This document shows, piece after piece, positions 11,137 to 21,984 of a stretch of DNA of 64,000 nucleotides (positions within the stretch are counted from its first letter, which is position 1; each line of letters starts with the position of its first letter). The stretch covers positions 26,683,336-26,747,335 of the forward strand of contig CM070722.1 in NCBI GenBank assembly GCA_036346275.1, written 5' to 3'. Below the pieces are notes generated by a model. It had not been told where the DNA came from. It did no database searches and saw only the letters and a list, made by a program, of their open reading frames with translations. A program made the translations under genes and the position numbers. This DNA comes from Otatea glauca (Eukaryota > Streptophyta > Magnoliopsida > Poales > Poaceae).

Positions 11137-11803
11137 TTTTCCCAAGTGCCAGCCGACGGCCTTCCACCAGTCCTTCAGCAATAGTTTGATATACTTGGGT
11201 TGGCCCTAATGAAGCACCGCAGAATAAGAATCGGTCCAACCAAAGGTTGAGGAAAGCGACATGCTCTTCGTCCGATACTAATCCATTCACTTTATTATTA
11301 TTTGCAATATACTTAGACCAGCCTTCGCCTTTTGATCGGATAAGCTTATGTTTGGGTTTAGCACTAAAGGCCGACACTTGTTCCCCGTCCGGTTTTAGGC
11401 AGCAAAGTTGAGCAACATCCAGCAAAGTTGGGCCGACCATACCAGTGCGAAACATGAAAGCATTGAAAGTATCCGACCAGAAATAACAAGCCGTGGCCAC
11501 TAAGGGCTCATTGACCTCTGGATCGGCTAAACTTAAGGGAATGCACTCTGCTATGCCCATCCTCTCCCAAGACTCCCTTTTTTGGGCTGCTATCCGATTA
11601 TACCAATTTTTCCACCCTTTGGGTGCAGTCGGCCAAGCCCTAAAACTTTTACTCCAACCCTCGATATTATATCCTCTAGCCGACAAAGGAAGCCGGGTCA
11701 CTTCTTGGTCAATAACTATAGCTGCCTCCAAATTCCCCAAAGGACACAGAAAATATTGGTCATTGCTGTGCGGAATCGGAATAAGTACCTGGCTAGGGTC
11801 CAT
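11137..11803 (-). pseudogene. Plant mobile domain (PMD) protein on the antisense strand of a Tat element, truncated by copia A
   Basis: The reading frame starts at an ATG at 11803 and is open until it runs into the copia A LTR at 11136, about 222 codons of native sequence. From residue ~35 it shows the PMD pattern: LSARGYNIEGWSKSF, WKNWYNRI, WERMGIAECIPLS, ACYFWSDTFNAF, then GPTLLDVAQL and FLNLWLDRFLFCG. PMD proteins occur as host genes and inside LTR retrotransposons; their role in the element is unknown, with silencing antagonism or DNA binding suggested in the literature. A TATA box lies about 130 bases upstream, so it may be transcribed independently and antisense to the element's genomic RNA. 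The C-terminal part is lost from this window. Confidence 0.8.
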
Positions 11804-11931
11804 TGTAGCCGATGAAGAAAGCTGGATGAACTAAAGGTTTGCTTCGGGAGTACTTCAAACGGAAAGCTTCAACCGATTGCAGGTGATTCGAGAGCTTGTG
11901 CGCATGAAGAATGACCATGGTGGGGGCCGCA

Positions 11932-11938
11932 TTTTATA
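11932..11938 (-). promoter_or_regulatory. TATA box for the antisense PMD ORF
   Basis: On the minus strand the sequence reads gctATAAAAtgcgg, about 130 bases before the ATG at 11803. The position fits a promoter with a ~100-base leader. Similar boxes precede the antisense ORFs of the other Tat family at 54103 and 58070. Confidence 0.55.
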
Positions 11939-12114
11939 GCACGGTGAAAATTTGAAGAGGCGGGAAGTGAATCTCAAAAGGCGCGAGCGGTTAAAACGCA
12001 CTACCCGCATGTCAAAAAATTGCGGCGCGAGTAAAAGCGACAGTTAATGGGTGAAGTTCAAACGTTAGCCGATTGAAAAGCCGATTATTGATATTTTTGA
12101 AAGATGTCATCTCT

Positions 12115-12131
12115 CAAAAATGGGGGGCATA
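12115..12131 (+). promoter_or_regulatory. Polypurine tract of the PMD-type Tat element
   Basis: AAAAATGGGGGGCATA lies directly before the LTR TG at 12132. The mirror-image element at 49079-49095 has the same tract. Confidence 0.8.
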
Positions 12132-12791
12132 TGTTTGCACCAAAATTTGGCAAATCTAACCATAATCGGCAATGAAATCAAAGATATGGACATTAACAGA
12201 CAAGTTAAGAAAGTTTGGAGATATTTATGCTAACGGCAAGATTTTTAGGAAATAACTGTTCAAGATAAGGCCGATACGGATACGGGCTTAAATCGTGTTG
12301 TAACAGGACACTATCGGCCAAAGGTATAAAAGAAGGACCAAAGCAAGCTGCGAACAGAATCCAACAACACAATACAATCAACCAGCTTTTACTTTCTTCC
12401 TTCCTGTCGACTAGGAGTAGCTTTTGTAATTTAATCTCTGTAATCGATCTTGATCAATAAAGTTGCGCATCGCCGATTGTTGATCTTCTTCAATTACACC
12501 CCAGGTTTGATTTATTCTGATTTTGTTGCGCATCGCCTTCTTTAGAATCGATCTACCTTTATCCTCTGATTAGCCTTAATCGGCTAATTAGACTTACCTT
12601 GTTACTTTGATCTTAATCGGCTTCAAGTTGATTGGGTCTAAGCCGATTGATTGTTACGATCGGCTTTTGAGTAAATTTTATATTTTACCTTGTCGGTTAT
12701 AGGTCAAATCGACTGGCACGCTCTTGAACCAGGTGTTCATCTGGTGTGCTGCTGTCAGAAATCCTTCTTCAAGTTTTTTGACGCCAACACA
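12132..12791 (+). repeat. 3' LTR of the PMD-type Tat element, 660 bp
   Basis: It begins TGTTTGCACCAAAATTTGGC and ends GACGCCAACACA. Both ends, and a central block around the doubled 'gcgcatcgcc' motif (12460-12560), match the LTRs at 48316-49078 and 51861-52617 on the other strand. A TATA box (TATAAAAG) lies at 12325. The segment 12690-12770 differs from the other copies and may be rearranged. Confidence 0.85.
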
Positions 12792-14120
12792 TGTAAACCA
12801 GGAAGCCATACAAATAATAGATCATAAATCATTATCACTAGACGCGCAGTGCAGCGAAAGAGTTGGAGCAGCTAGCACTGTCTATATAATATCGCGCACA
12901 TTGATATAGCGGAAGTACTCAATCACCCAACGTTCTTGGCCACCGATTGTCTCCTCAGTAGCCCCTTGTGTTCCTCACGTGTCACGGATCATCCTTCATC
13001 TGTGCTGTAGCAACTGCAACAGCGCCTCTACGGTATCCACATGTTGAAGAGTATTTAAGTCGTCCACCGTCCATGCACCAGCTTGAACGCTCACACGTTG
13101 TTGGTGTTAAGTCATCCACCCAAAAGCCCTACACTGCTCCTTATAAAGAGCCCCTTTAGTGAAGCCATACACTAGGGGCCATTAAGGTACAAAGTTCGCA
13201 TAAACGGAGTGCATTTGAATCGGCGTGTTCTAGCCATTAAGTATGCGATCCTATAGAATTCATGTATATTGGGCCTTGACATGGAAAATCTACAAGTCGG
13301 TAATGGTTCCTAGTAGAACACAGTGACCCTCGAATACACATAAAGATCATAGCAGGTGAATCTATATAGTGATCATATATTGATCCCTTTGTATATAGTG
13401 ATCATGTGCTGATCACTTTGCTATACAATACCAGATCGAACTCAAGGCGAAATGTGTGTCATCCCATGATAGCTAAATCATTCACTTGATTTTGTAGTCG
13501 ACTACTTAGTTGCAGTTGACTACTCAATTACATTCGGCATGTCCATGCATTTCCCTAATCCAACCACATCAAGGGGACCAGTGATATGTCTCTCATTAGA
13601 TAGACATGGCAAATTCCATCTTGATCACTCATATTCCTCCATAAATTTCATAGTAAACCTGAAAGCTACCTTTATAATTACACAATTATAGAGTAGCATT
13701 TGACAACCCTTAAGTAAACTATTATACAATTAGGAAACTATGGCGATCTCAGATCTAAAACTCTCACATATGCTATGTATGAGATCAACTGATTACACTT
13801 AAAAATATAACTATTCTCATGGTGTCTCAAGATAAGTCAATCCAATATCATGTTCCCAACATATCCATATTATTGATTTGATATCTCGTATGCATAATCC
13901 TTAACCATCAATCATTACATGTACATGCGGTGATCTATAAATTATTAGTGTCCCATATAATGATATAAGATTAGAGATATTTAGAATAACATCATAATAT
14001 GAAGAAAGAGTCTCACGAACAAGTCGGACAAAATAACATATTATTCAAAAGTTTATGAACATAAACACGATACAATCATCTCTATAATTGCCTTTAGGAC
14101 TGTAGGGCCCATCATTAACA
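12792..14120 (-). repeat. Probable Ty1/copia LTR, minus orientation (left end uncertain)
   Basis: Read on the minus strand from 14120 the sequence starts TGTTAATGATGGGCCCTACAG and continues in a style I associate with Angela/BARE-like grass LTRs ('...cctaaaggcaat...'). A weak TATA-like box is present near 13141-13148. The left end may be the TG at 12792, directly after the Tat LTR, but no target duplication confirms it and no PBS or PPT was found. It could be a solo or truncated LTR. Confidence 0.45.
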
Positions 14121-14849
14121 TCAAATGTTGCTCACAATTTCTCATTATGGTTGTTTTCTCTTTGTTTTGCTTTTTTTTTTGTTTCTATGATGAGGTTTTG
14201 TACAGTATATTGGGTGTATTGAGTCCATGCATATTATTACTACTCAGTGAAGCTCCAATTGAGAGACAATAGCTGGGTTCTGAGGGGCAACAAGCCATGA
14301 TATCATCTGGTAATGTTTTATTAACTAGCGGAATTTTCTGCATAATTGCACGGCTAGATTGCAACATATTGTATTTGTTATAGAACTCTATCGACTTTCG
14401 AAAATATAGTAGTAAGTGTTCCACAGTTGTAATAGTGTAATATATATACATGATTAGTATGCATTCTGCACTCTTATAATCTGGCTCATCGAAATAAGTA
14501 GTGTACTGTAGATCTTCTATTTTTCTTTTGATTAATGAGATAGTTTCTATGAATTTTGCTTTCTTTATTTAAGGATCATGGTGAGATTTTCTAGAACTCC
14601 AAAAGTGAACAAAGTTCCTAGAATCACTCTATCAAACTGAAAGGGGAACTCCGAGGTACTTGAAATTGAAAGCGCAACTTAGAATTTTCCAATATTTAAC
14701 ATCTGCATGAAACCTTGTAATGCCTCACCTTGGCAGTGTATTGGAACCCCGAACAGTAGAGATGCCGGTCTTCAATCTCGAGGACACTTCACCAAATAAT
14801 GTGAGGGTTTGATGGCCTGATTAACCCTCTGGATTAGGTTTTACATTAT
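14121..14849. other. Unassigned AT-rich sequence
   Basis: No coding pattern or recognisable element end. The 88-codon minus-strand ORF at 14185-14451 has no domain and low-complexity composition. Confidence 0.5.
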
Positions 14850-15235
14850 CGACTTGACCTTGAAAATTGCTCTCTGGTCGGTATCAATTTTCGTCGATAA
14901 TAGGTTGAAAATCGTCAAAAATCGAAGGGTTTCGAAATCAAACTTTTTGAAAAAAAATGGATTTTCACTGATAATCAGTCGATATTCACCGATAATTAGT
15001 CGATTTTCATTGATAATCGACCGATCAATTGAACTCTTTTGGGAGCCGATTTTTTGGGCGATTTTCGACAGTTTCCACCAATTTTTGACCGGTTTACGAA
15101 TCATAAATATTTCTGAATTTTTTGAATTTTTTTAATTGGATCGGTTTACCCACTGATTTCAAATGCCGAGCTAGCTCGATATGGTCGATTATCGCGATAT
15201 TCGAGCCGATAATCGCGATATTGTTAACCCTACTA
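14850..15235. repeat. Copy 1 of a CGAAAATCG/CGATAATCG-rich palindromic repeat
   Basis: Dense short dyads (attatcga, tcgataat, cgaaaatcg, tcgcgata) fill this stretch, which ends 'gttaaccctac'. Similar textured blocks occur at 21985-22140, 22600-22800, 23345-23470, 24640-24850 and 25300-25490. The family is not known to me. Confidence 0.5.
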
Positions 15236-15240
15236 TAAAC

Positions 15241-16499
15241 CCGGTCCATGGAACAGAGCAAGCGCATGGTGGACTCGGTCCACGACACTTCGAACGACGC
15301 GCAAGCCATGCGGCGACACGTGACTAGTCACATCGTCGGTGCGATCTGGTGCGCACAGATCTGATCGGACGGTTAACAATTGCGTGATGCAAGAGGGCGA
15401 CGCGTGGACACGATCTAGCGGCTACCTTGAGATCCGACGGTTGATGGCGCTTCTCGGGCGGCGATGATGGCACAGCGGCGTTCTTCATCAGAGTTGAGGG
15501 AGACAACGAGCACAACGGCGCTCGAGAGGATCTCCGGCGACGTTTTCACCCGCCACGAACGTGACTCGACACGACAAACAAGCTGGCAGCCTCGGCGATG
15601 GTGGGGACTCAACAGATGGCGAGCAATTAGTGAAAAACAATGACGGAGGCTTTAGCTTAATCCGACGAGCTTGCACGGGCGAACGGCGGCAGCACGGGCG
15701 ACAAAAGCTAGGGCTACGGGTGCGGCTTGCCTCGGGCTACACGACACGCAAGGCGGCGCTTTAAATAGCGGCCTCGACGAGTGCACACGGGATGGAAATC
15801 GATCCCTAGGATCGCGGCATTAGGCAGCACGGCGGATTCAGAGAGATTTGATGGAGTCGATGTGGTGCAATCGCAGGTGCACACGTGGCTACGGATCGAC
15901 GGTTCGGGCACGTGGGCGATGTGGAGAATCGACAAGCATTGGATCTGATTCGACGGCTCATGAGCTAGGGTTTCGGCTAAGTGGGCGGTGCGACCGATGA
16001 CACGAGCAGATGGGCTAGGCCGAGCGGAGTTTCGGCCCAAGCACTATGCAGCGATTTAAAACATCATTTTCAAATAAAACAATTCAGAAAATAAATATGA
16101 CCCAATTAAATTGCAAAAATATCAATAAAAATCCAAAAAAATCCAGAAAATACTTTAAGACATTTAGATCTCAAATAAAATATTTTTATCCAAACTTTAT
16201 ATTTGTTTTATCATATTCAATTAGTTTTCACAAAAGGCCAATAGACGTAATATTAAATACATTCAAATAAATCCCAGGAAAAATCCCAAAAATATTTTGA
16301 GACTTTAGGAATATAAATAAAATATTTTTGATAGAATTTTGTTTTGACTTTCTTAATAAATAAATTCTTTTCTCAAAGGACCAATATACCAAATATAAAT
16401 TATTTAGTAAATGCAAATATAATAAGGAAAAATCCAATAAATTCATAAAAGCATAAAATGCAAATCAACTTCAAGAAAAGCAAAAATTGGAGTGTTACA
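15241..16499 (-). repeat. Gypsy LTR fragment (5' part of the LTR, minus orientation)
   Basis: The right end 'ggagtgttaca' at 16499 is the reversed LTR start TGTAACA. The layout matches the intact LTR at 27220-30175: an AT-rich U3 of similar wording ('aaataaaatattttt', 'aaaaatccaa'), then a TATA-like box (CTATTTAAAG on the minus strand, near 15760-15768), then a GC-rich block with 'cggtccacgac' and 'gcgatctggtgcgcacagatc.gatcggacggtt'. The rest of the LTR is missing at the left. Confidence 0.65.
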
Positions 16500-16548
16500 A
16501 GACCCCTCACCACTAACGGTTTACAAAAACTGTCTATGATGATTGATC

Positions 16549-17480
16549 ATGAGACACCCCAAAATTTTGAGTTTTGGAATGTTTGAATTTGAAAATGAAC
16601 CATTTGCATTTTTCCTTGGTTAATCAAATCTTGAACTGAATTTTTCTTTATGTGGAAGATTTAATTTGACTAAACTATACATTAAACAAAAGATTTTTTT
16701 TGAATTTTTTTTCTATTTATTTGAATTTCTAGAATTTTCTTAATTCAGAAATGCTTTTGTTTTCCAAAATTTGTTTGAGCCGAATCTCCTCAGCCCGCAT
16801 CATCCGGCCCGCTCCTGTTTTTCCTTCGTGGCCTGCTTTGCAGCCAACCCTTCTCGGCCCGCTCCGCACGCGCCCCGACCCTGCCAGCCCGCGCCCCATC
16901 GCCGTTGGATCCGTGGCACATGTGCGGTCCAGATCGCTCCACGTAGCTCCGCTCCTCCTACCGCCCAAAACCCTAGCACTGTCCAAGGCGCCCCATCCGA
17001 GGTTCCCTGCTCCGCGCCGCCTCTTTTGCCCTAGTCCTCGCTGCCCGAGACACCGCCGTCTTCTCTCGCGAGCTCGCCGAAGTTCCGCCGCCGCAGTCGA
17101 GGCTTTCCTCCGTGTGGATCTCTGCCGCCGGTGTGTCTCCGCCAACGCCGCTTGCTTCTTTGTGTTGCTCGCGACCTCCTCTTCCATATCTACACCAACT
17201 CACACCCGATCCGATCCATCTTCGTCGTATTCCGCTCCTTCTTCTTCATCACCGGCGAGTTTACATCGCCGCCGCCTCTCGTCGGATCTTTGCCGTGGAA
17301 TCTTAGCCGTCTGATCCTCGGCGGATGCTTTGGATTTCGCCACATCGCCGCAATTGATGGGAACGGTGGCCCGATCTTTCGACATGTAGTAGTAAGTCGA
17401 TTGGTGGAGAACTCGACGTTGACGATCCGGTTTTTAATCAGAACTGATTCGAACCCTGCAATTGCTACACCACGGCTCCT
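16549..17480 (+). repeat. Probable start of another gypsy LTR
   Basis: The sequence begins TGAGACACCCCAAAATTTTGAG, a common start for grass gypsy LTRs, with AT-rich U3 followed by an abrupt C-rich block (16780-17300). The ORFs in this block (for example 16751-17314) are Pro/Ser/Arg-rich in every frame and look like a composition effect. I could not place the right end. Confidence 0.45.
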
Positions 17481-18250
17481 TTGGTTATCAACCACGCACA
17501 AACACGGTTAACCTCGCCAAGAAGGCTAATCCCTGCATGCGAATTGAGAACAAAAGCAAGAATAGGTAGATGCAATCTAAATATAGCTAATTACCAATGA
17601 AGAACTCGAAGTTGGGTTTTCACAAACTAAACAAACGGTGAAACTGTCTAAAAGCGATTCTCGCGTGTAGCTTTGTCAGGTTGATTAGACTAGTCACAGG
17701 TAGAAGCTTTGTCAGTCCGGGTTGTCAAAAAATAAAGCATCCATCACTTTTTCTGAATTTATTGAACCCCGGTTTGGCAACACTCTACCATCAGGCCGAT
17801 TTGACAACACTCTACCATCAACTTTGTCAGGCTGATCCAAGTCCATGTCATCGACAGAACTTCTATTGCTTGGACTAGAAGAGAACTTGAGAAGCAACCC
17901 TTTTATACAGAAAACCGTCCTTGAACATCAAACCAACAAGCACTTCAAAGACATCAATAGTTTGACGATCACGCTGTCATTAATGGATATTATCTTCTTT
18001 TAATGGTCAACAGTTAACATTTCACTCACACCACACACTCAGTACACACCAACTACACACTGCATAGTACGAAATGACCACTCACTGCCTACTTTGAACT
18101 CCGAACTGACCACTTATTGTACACTATATTTTGTCAATACTGACACCTTGCATGCATGACTGCCTTTTCAGCCCAACTTGTCTACACACACCGGTGTTTT
18201 GCTATCCGTCTGTATGTTTTAATCTTACTTTCCAACACTTAGTCCATACA
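17481..18250. other. Unassigned sequence between LTR fragments
   Basis: A short duplicated phrase 'gacaacactctaccatca' occurs at about 17768 and 17804. The CA-rich stretch at 18020-18060 is low-complexity. No ORF with a domain was found. Confidence 0.45.
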
Positions 18251-18265
18251 CCACCCCTTCGAGTC

Positions 18266-18273
18266 TATAAAAG
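18266..18273 (+). promoter_or_regulatory. TATA box of the broken gene at 18319-19801
   Basis: TATAAAAG, 46 bases upstream of the ATG at 18319. It sits in a normal plant core-promoter setting, with a CA-rich leader between. Confidence 0.6.
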
Positions 18274-18318
18274 GCCAAACTGTAGGCACACATCCACAGC
18301 TCCCACTCACACTTGACC

Positions 18319-19801
18319 ATGGCTGCATCCTCTAGCAGAGCATTTTCCTAGACACCAGATATGAGCACCGTAGCCCTTCATTACACGTTGAAGATTACAC
18401 GTGGTGTGGAATATAAGAACCCGGGTACCCTCATGACAGGCCCAAGAAGGAGGCCCAGAAGATACTCCCCGCGTCAGGCCCCGCTGCAGTGCGCAAGGGG
18501 ACATATCCTAAAGGAGGTTGAACTTATATTTAGATATGATAGATACGGTTGTAATCCGAGTCGTTAATAGGGTAGATAAAGATGTAAACTCTATCCTATT
18601 AACTGACTAGAATCTTGTAACTGATCGGAATCTCCAAACCGATCAGGACTCTGTAAGCCGCCCCACCCCCGCTATATAAGGGAGAGGGCGGGCACCAACA
18701 TAGGGATCAGATCATCCAAGCATAGAGCAATCAAGCCCTAGAGCCTAGAACACCACATATCGCCTAGAGCATATTGCACTTTGAGCAACCCCAGATCCCA
18801 GAGGTCAGCATAATTCCAGCACACAGGATTAGGGTATTATCTCCTCCGCGAGAGCCCGAACATGTATAATCCCTTGTCTTGTGTGACCATTGGGTTTGAG
18901 ATCCAGCGCCTACCCCATAAATTTATTGTCGACTACAAAAGTCGACACGTGGTGGGAAGGATGATCCATTCAAGGAGGAGAACCTAAGTAAAGTGGTGTC
19001 CAAATTTCAAGAGTGGCGTTCGACATTATGGAAGCATAACGTGACAACCTCGGGCCTGAACCTTGTGACCTCCGATGACCTCAAGGCGCACTTGCAATGG
19101 TGACGTCAAAGGTATTTCAGGGTGTGCGAACTAGTCGACCACCCTTCTGCTGTATGTTTCTCTGTAAGATCTTACAGGGTACTGATGCTGCCCGATCAGT
19201 ATGCAGAGCATATTAAGGTTAGTTATTTTATATTTGTTCACCCTACTAATCTTTTTAGCATTATATATACATAAGTTCAATACTTCGTATGCTCGTCTTG
19301 TGTGTTAGTCATTCCCAAAGGATGAAGAGTTGCTGAACAAAGATATCCCAGAATTCTTAGCAATGTATACACTCTTCAGTGGGGGTGTAATGCCTAGTTC
19401 GCGCAGAAGACACAAAAGAGGATCTAACTGAAGGGGTAGAGGTCGACACAGTACTGTTGCAGCAGCAAGTTCAAGAGGACGTTCAACCCCCACCGGAGGG
19501 GCTTGCTCCTAACTATGCAAATGATGATGACGATGACAATTTCGTATAACCTAGACCTCGACGTTCAAGCACTACCACAGCAGGCCGTTCAAGCACTACT
19601 ACCGCAGGCTGTTCAAGAAACAATGCAAGAGGACGTTCAACCAGCATTAGAGGCGGGCTAGCTCCTAACCATACAAATGAGGATGATGATGACGATTTCA
19701 TGCCACCTAGGCCAGGAAACTTGCGTCCTTAGAGTCCTCCCAATTCCGATGATGATATTACATTAAGCCCTATCAGCGATCAAAGCGTAATACCCCGTTA
19801 G
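18319..19801 (+). pseudogene. Unrecognised promoter-bearing gene, broken by a solo LTR and stops
   Basis: If the solo LTR (18405-18947) and one copy of its 5-bp duplication are ignored, a frame runs MAASSSRAFS, stop, then VALHYTLKITRGGKDDPFKE, ENLSKVVSKFQEW and DDLKAHLQ. A further stop follows, then YFRVCELVDHPSAVC and a GT-AG intron (19218-19308). Exon 2 continues SFPKDEELLNKDIPEFL and then a low-complexity tail: basic RGR/SRGRS motifs, Asp runs (DDDDD) and an internal duplication of 'GRST...GGLAPN..N.DDDDDF'. At least four stops and one frame change are present. I do not recognise the protein. It could be a host gene or the accessory gene of a DNA transposon; the basic/acidic tail suggests nucleic-acid binding. 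Confidence 0.5.
18405..18947 (+). mobile_element. Solo LTR, 543 bp, with 5-bp target duplication CGTGG
   Basis: TGTGGAATATAAG... to ...AAAAGTCGACA is flanked on both sides by CGTGG (18400-18404 and 18948-18952). Inside, a TATA box (CTATATAAGG near 18672) is followed by a ~270-base R/U5, as in a gypsy LTR. There is no internal region, so this looks like a product of LTR-LTR recombination. Removing it restores the exon reading frame of the surrounding broken gene. Confidence 0.8.
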
Positions 19802-21139
19802 CCACCAATATATAACTTTACTTTTTTTTACCCTTCCCTATCCCGACTATCCCGACAACCATGACCATAGAATGTATGGTTTTGTGACTTATGTTGTATC
19901 CTAGTTTTATGAATTCTCTAAGGCATTTATGTACCTATGTTGTATCCCAGTTTTATGAATTCTTAAGGTATGTACCTATATTGTATCTCAGTTTGTGACT
20001 TAGCCCTGCACCCCAAAATTTAATCTTGTCGTTGCCGGAGAAATTGTTTTTAACTTGCCCACGCTGCTTCGGCAGAATTTTTTTATGCCATTTCCAGCGC
20101 TTGATAATTTCTGCCTTCATTTTTTGCTTTGGAAATTATGCAGGGAGTTTGAAAATCGACTTTTATTTTTGCCCTTTTTTAGTTTTGCCGTCGCAATTTT
20201 TTTTGTAAAATAGCCGATCTCGCGATAAAATTATATGAATAGCAAAATAATAAGGCAATGTTGTTTTGTTCAGTTGAGAATTTTTTTCCAATCATTTTGA
20301 AGCGGCACACAATATTATTGCCAGCGGTTGGGACCGGTGGGATACTTGCTTTGCGCGCTTGTGACTCGCTGGATTTTATTTTGCGAGGTGCAATTTTCCA
20401 TTACTAGAGGCAAAAATTCACTACACATTGTAATACAATACAAATTTGCAGCGAGTCGTGACAACAACTATTTTCGGGACAAACAGATAACCAAAGCAAA
20501 TTTTTCACCACGCAGAAAAAAGCCAGTGCATCGCGACTGCGCAAAACAACAATCCCGCCGACCCCAACCTAAGTCCACTGAATTATCGGAATTTTATCGC
20601 GACCATAGCTATTTTCAAAAAAAATTATACGCAGAGGGTTAATACACTATAAAATTCACAGTGTAACACAAAATATTTTTTTTTCAGATTTGTAAGCTAG
20701 AAAAAATCGCCCAGGAAAAAAATGGGAGGTGCCCCCCGCCCCCGCCGAGTTCCAGCGGACTGGAACTGTTGGAACTCGCTGAATCCAGCGGTTCCAGTTC
20801 GCTGGAACTGCTATCGTACCGCGTACCAGTTTAAAAAAACCGTGGACCGAGTCCGCTGGAATCCGGAGTAAAAAAAATTCCCACGGATCCGGTTCGCTGG
20901 AAAATTAATAAAGAATAAAACCGCAGATGGGGACCGCTTGATTATACTGTACAGAAACCATTTTTTTGTTATTTCTTCGGATCGACGGTTAATCGCGAAA
21001 AAACAAAATCGCGCCGGGCTAGAACTGTAAAAAGGTCAGGGGCAGCTGTGCTGTGGCTTAATGTCGTGAAAAAGAACAACTCTGGAGAAGATACCCTGAC
21101 GTGTGGGCCCAATTGGCAGTAAAGCAAAAGAGTAATCTC
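19802..21139. other. Unassigned intergenic sequence
   Basis: No gene is visible. The duplicated phrase 'tatgttgtatcc(c/t)agttttatgaattct' occurs at about 19889 and 19938. At 20745-20900 several interleaved 'ccagcggactggaac'/'gttccagttcgctgg' dyads form a local inverted-repeat cluster. ORFs are short and AT-driven. Confidence 0.45.
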
Positions 21140-21884
21140 GATTCAGTGTTCTAGGACAGTCAGTAGATAAGGTCATTAATAAGGCTATTAAATCATGTCA
21201 AAATTTGTGAAATTTTTTGTACATGCCTGCAAGAAAAGTTTTGTTGTCCAGTAAAAATTTCATTTTAAAATTCACTGTAGAAAAATTCATACAATTCTGA
21301 CATTGTGTGCTGTTCAAATAAATCCTTTCTGTTTTTGAGTTTATAAAATGGCTAATTCAACCTTACTATTTTCGAAACTTTTTTTAGAGGTTACATATAG
21401 CTATGATACCTTTTATATTTAATTTATAAAAATTCTAACACTAGTAGGATTGTTTCTAATTTAATTATGTTCTTGATTTATTGTCATCCGTAATTAGTTC
21501 ACATGACTTTGAAACTTTTTGGAGGTGACCTTGAAAATGATTTGGGATTTATATAAATTTTTCCAGAATTTATTTCTTATAGGATTTAAGTTTTGCATTG
21601 TAGAGGAAAAGAAACCAATTTATATAGAAGATTTTCTTAAGAACCAAAATTCAAAAAAAATTCAGAAAAGATGGAAATTTAAAAATAATATTATATTTCA
21701 AACTCAGTTTAGAAGAAAATTTTTTATATGGCAACTTGACTTTCCTTAAGACTGAATTCTAGGAAATTCAAGAAAAAGAGGATATTTTAAATTAAAATCT
21801 TGATTACATTAATTTTTTTACTCAATTTCATTTTAGAATTTAGAATTTTATTTTTCTTATTTTTGAAATTTTCGGGATGTTACA
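21140..21884 (-). repeat. Possible gypsy LTR fragment (TGTAACA end at 21884)
   Basis: The AT-rich stretch ends 'tttcgggatgttaca', matching the ends at 16499 and 30175. Other LTR parts could not be confirmed, so this may be only a terminal fragment. Confidence 0.4.
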
Positions 21885-21984
21885 CTGGGCAGGTTGAGCT
21901 GTGAGCAAGATGGACAATGTGGAACAACAAGAGAATAGAGCAAGCCGGGGCAAATCCGGCACATACAAGCTTCAAGCCGGGGCA

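Larger units (their letters stand above)
11137..12791 (+). mobile_element. 3' part of a Tat-lineage Ty3/gypsy element (PMD-carrying family)
   Basis: A polypurine tract and LTR in + orientation (12115-12791) follow a PMD ORF on the opposite strand. An extra antisense ORF between pol and the 3' LTR is known for Tat-lineage gypsy elements. The rest lies beyond copia A, outside the window. Its LTR ends and internal LTR blocks recur in the gag-only element at 48316-52617. Confidence 0.75.

Noticed and set aside
15324..16040. Cluster of ORFs in the GC-rich part of a gypsy LTR fragment
   Set aside because: Homologous to the non-coding GC-rich block of the intact LTR at 29040-29800, and the frames are not shared between the two copies.
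16751..17314. 187-codon + strand ORF and overlapping minus-strand ORFs
   Set aside because: C-rich LTR-like sequence opens several frames at once; products are Ser/Pro/Arg-rich with no conserved motif.
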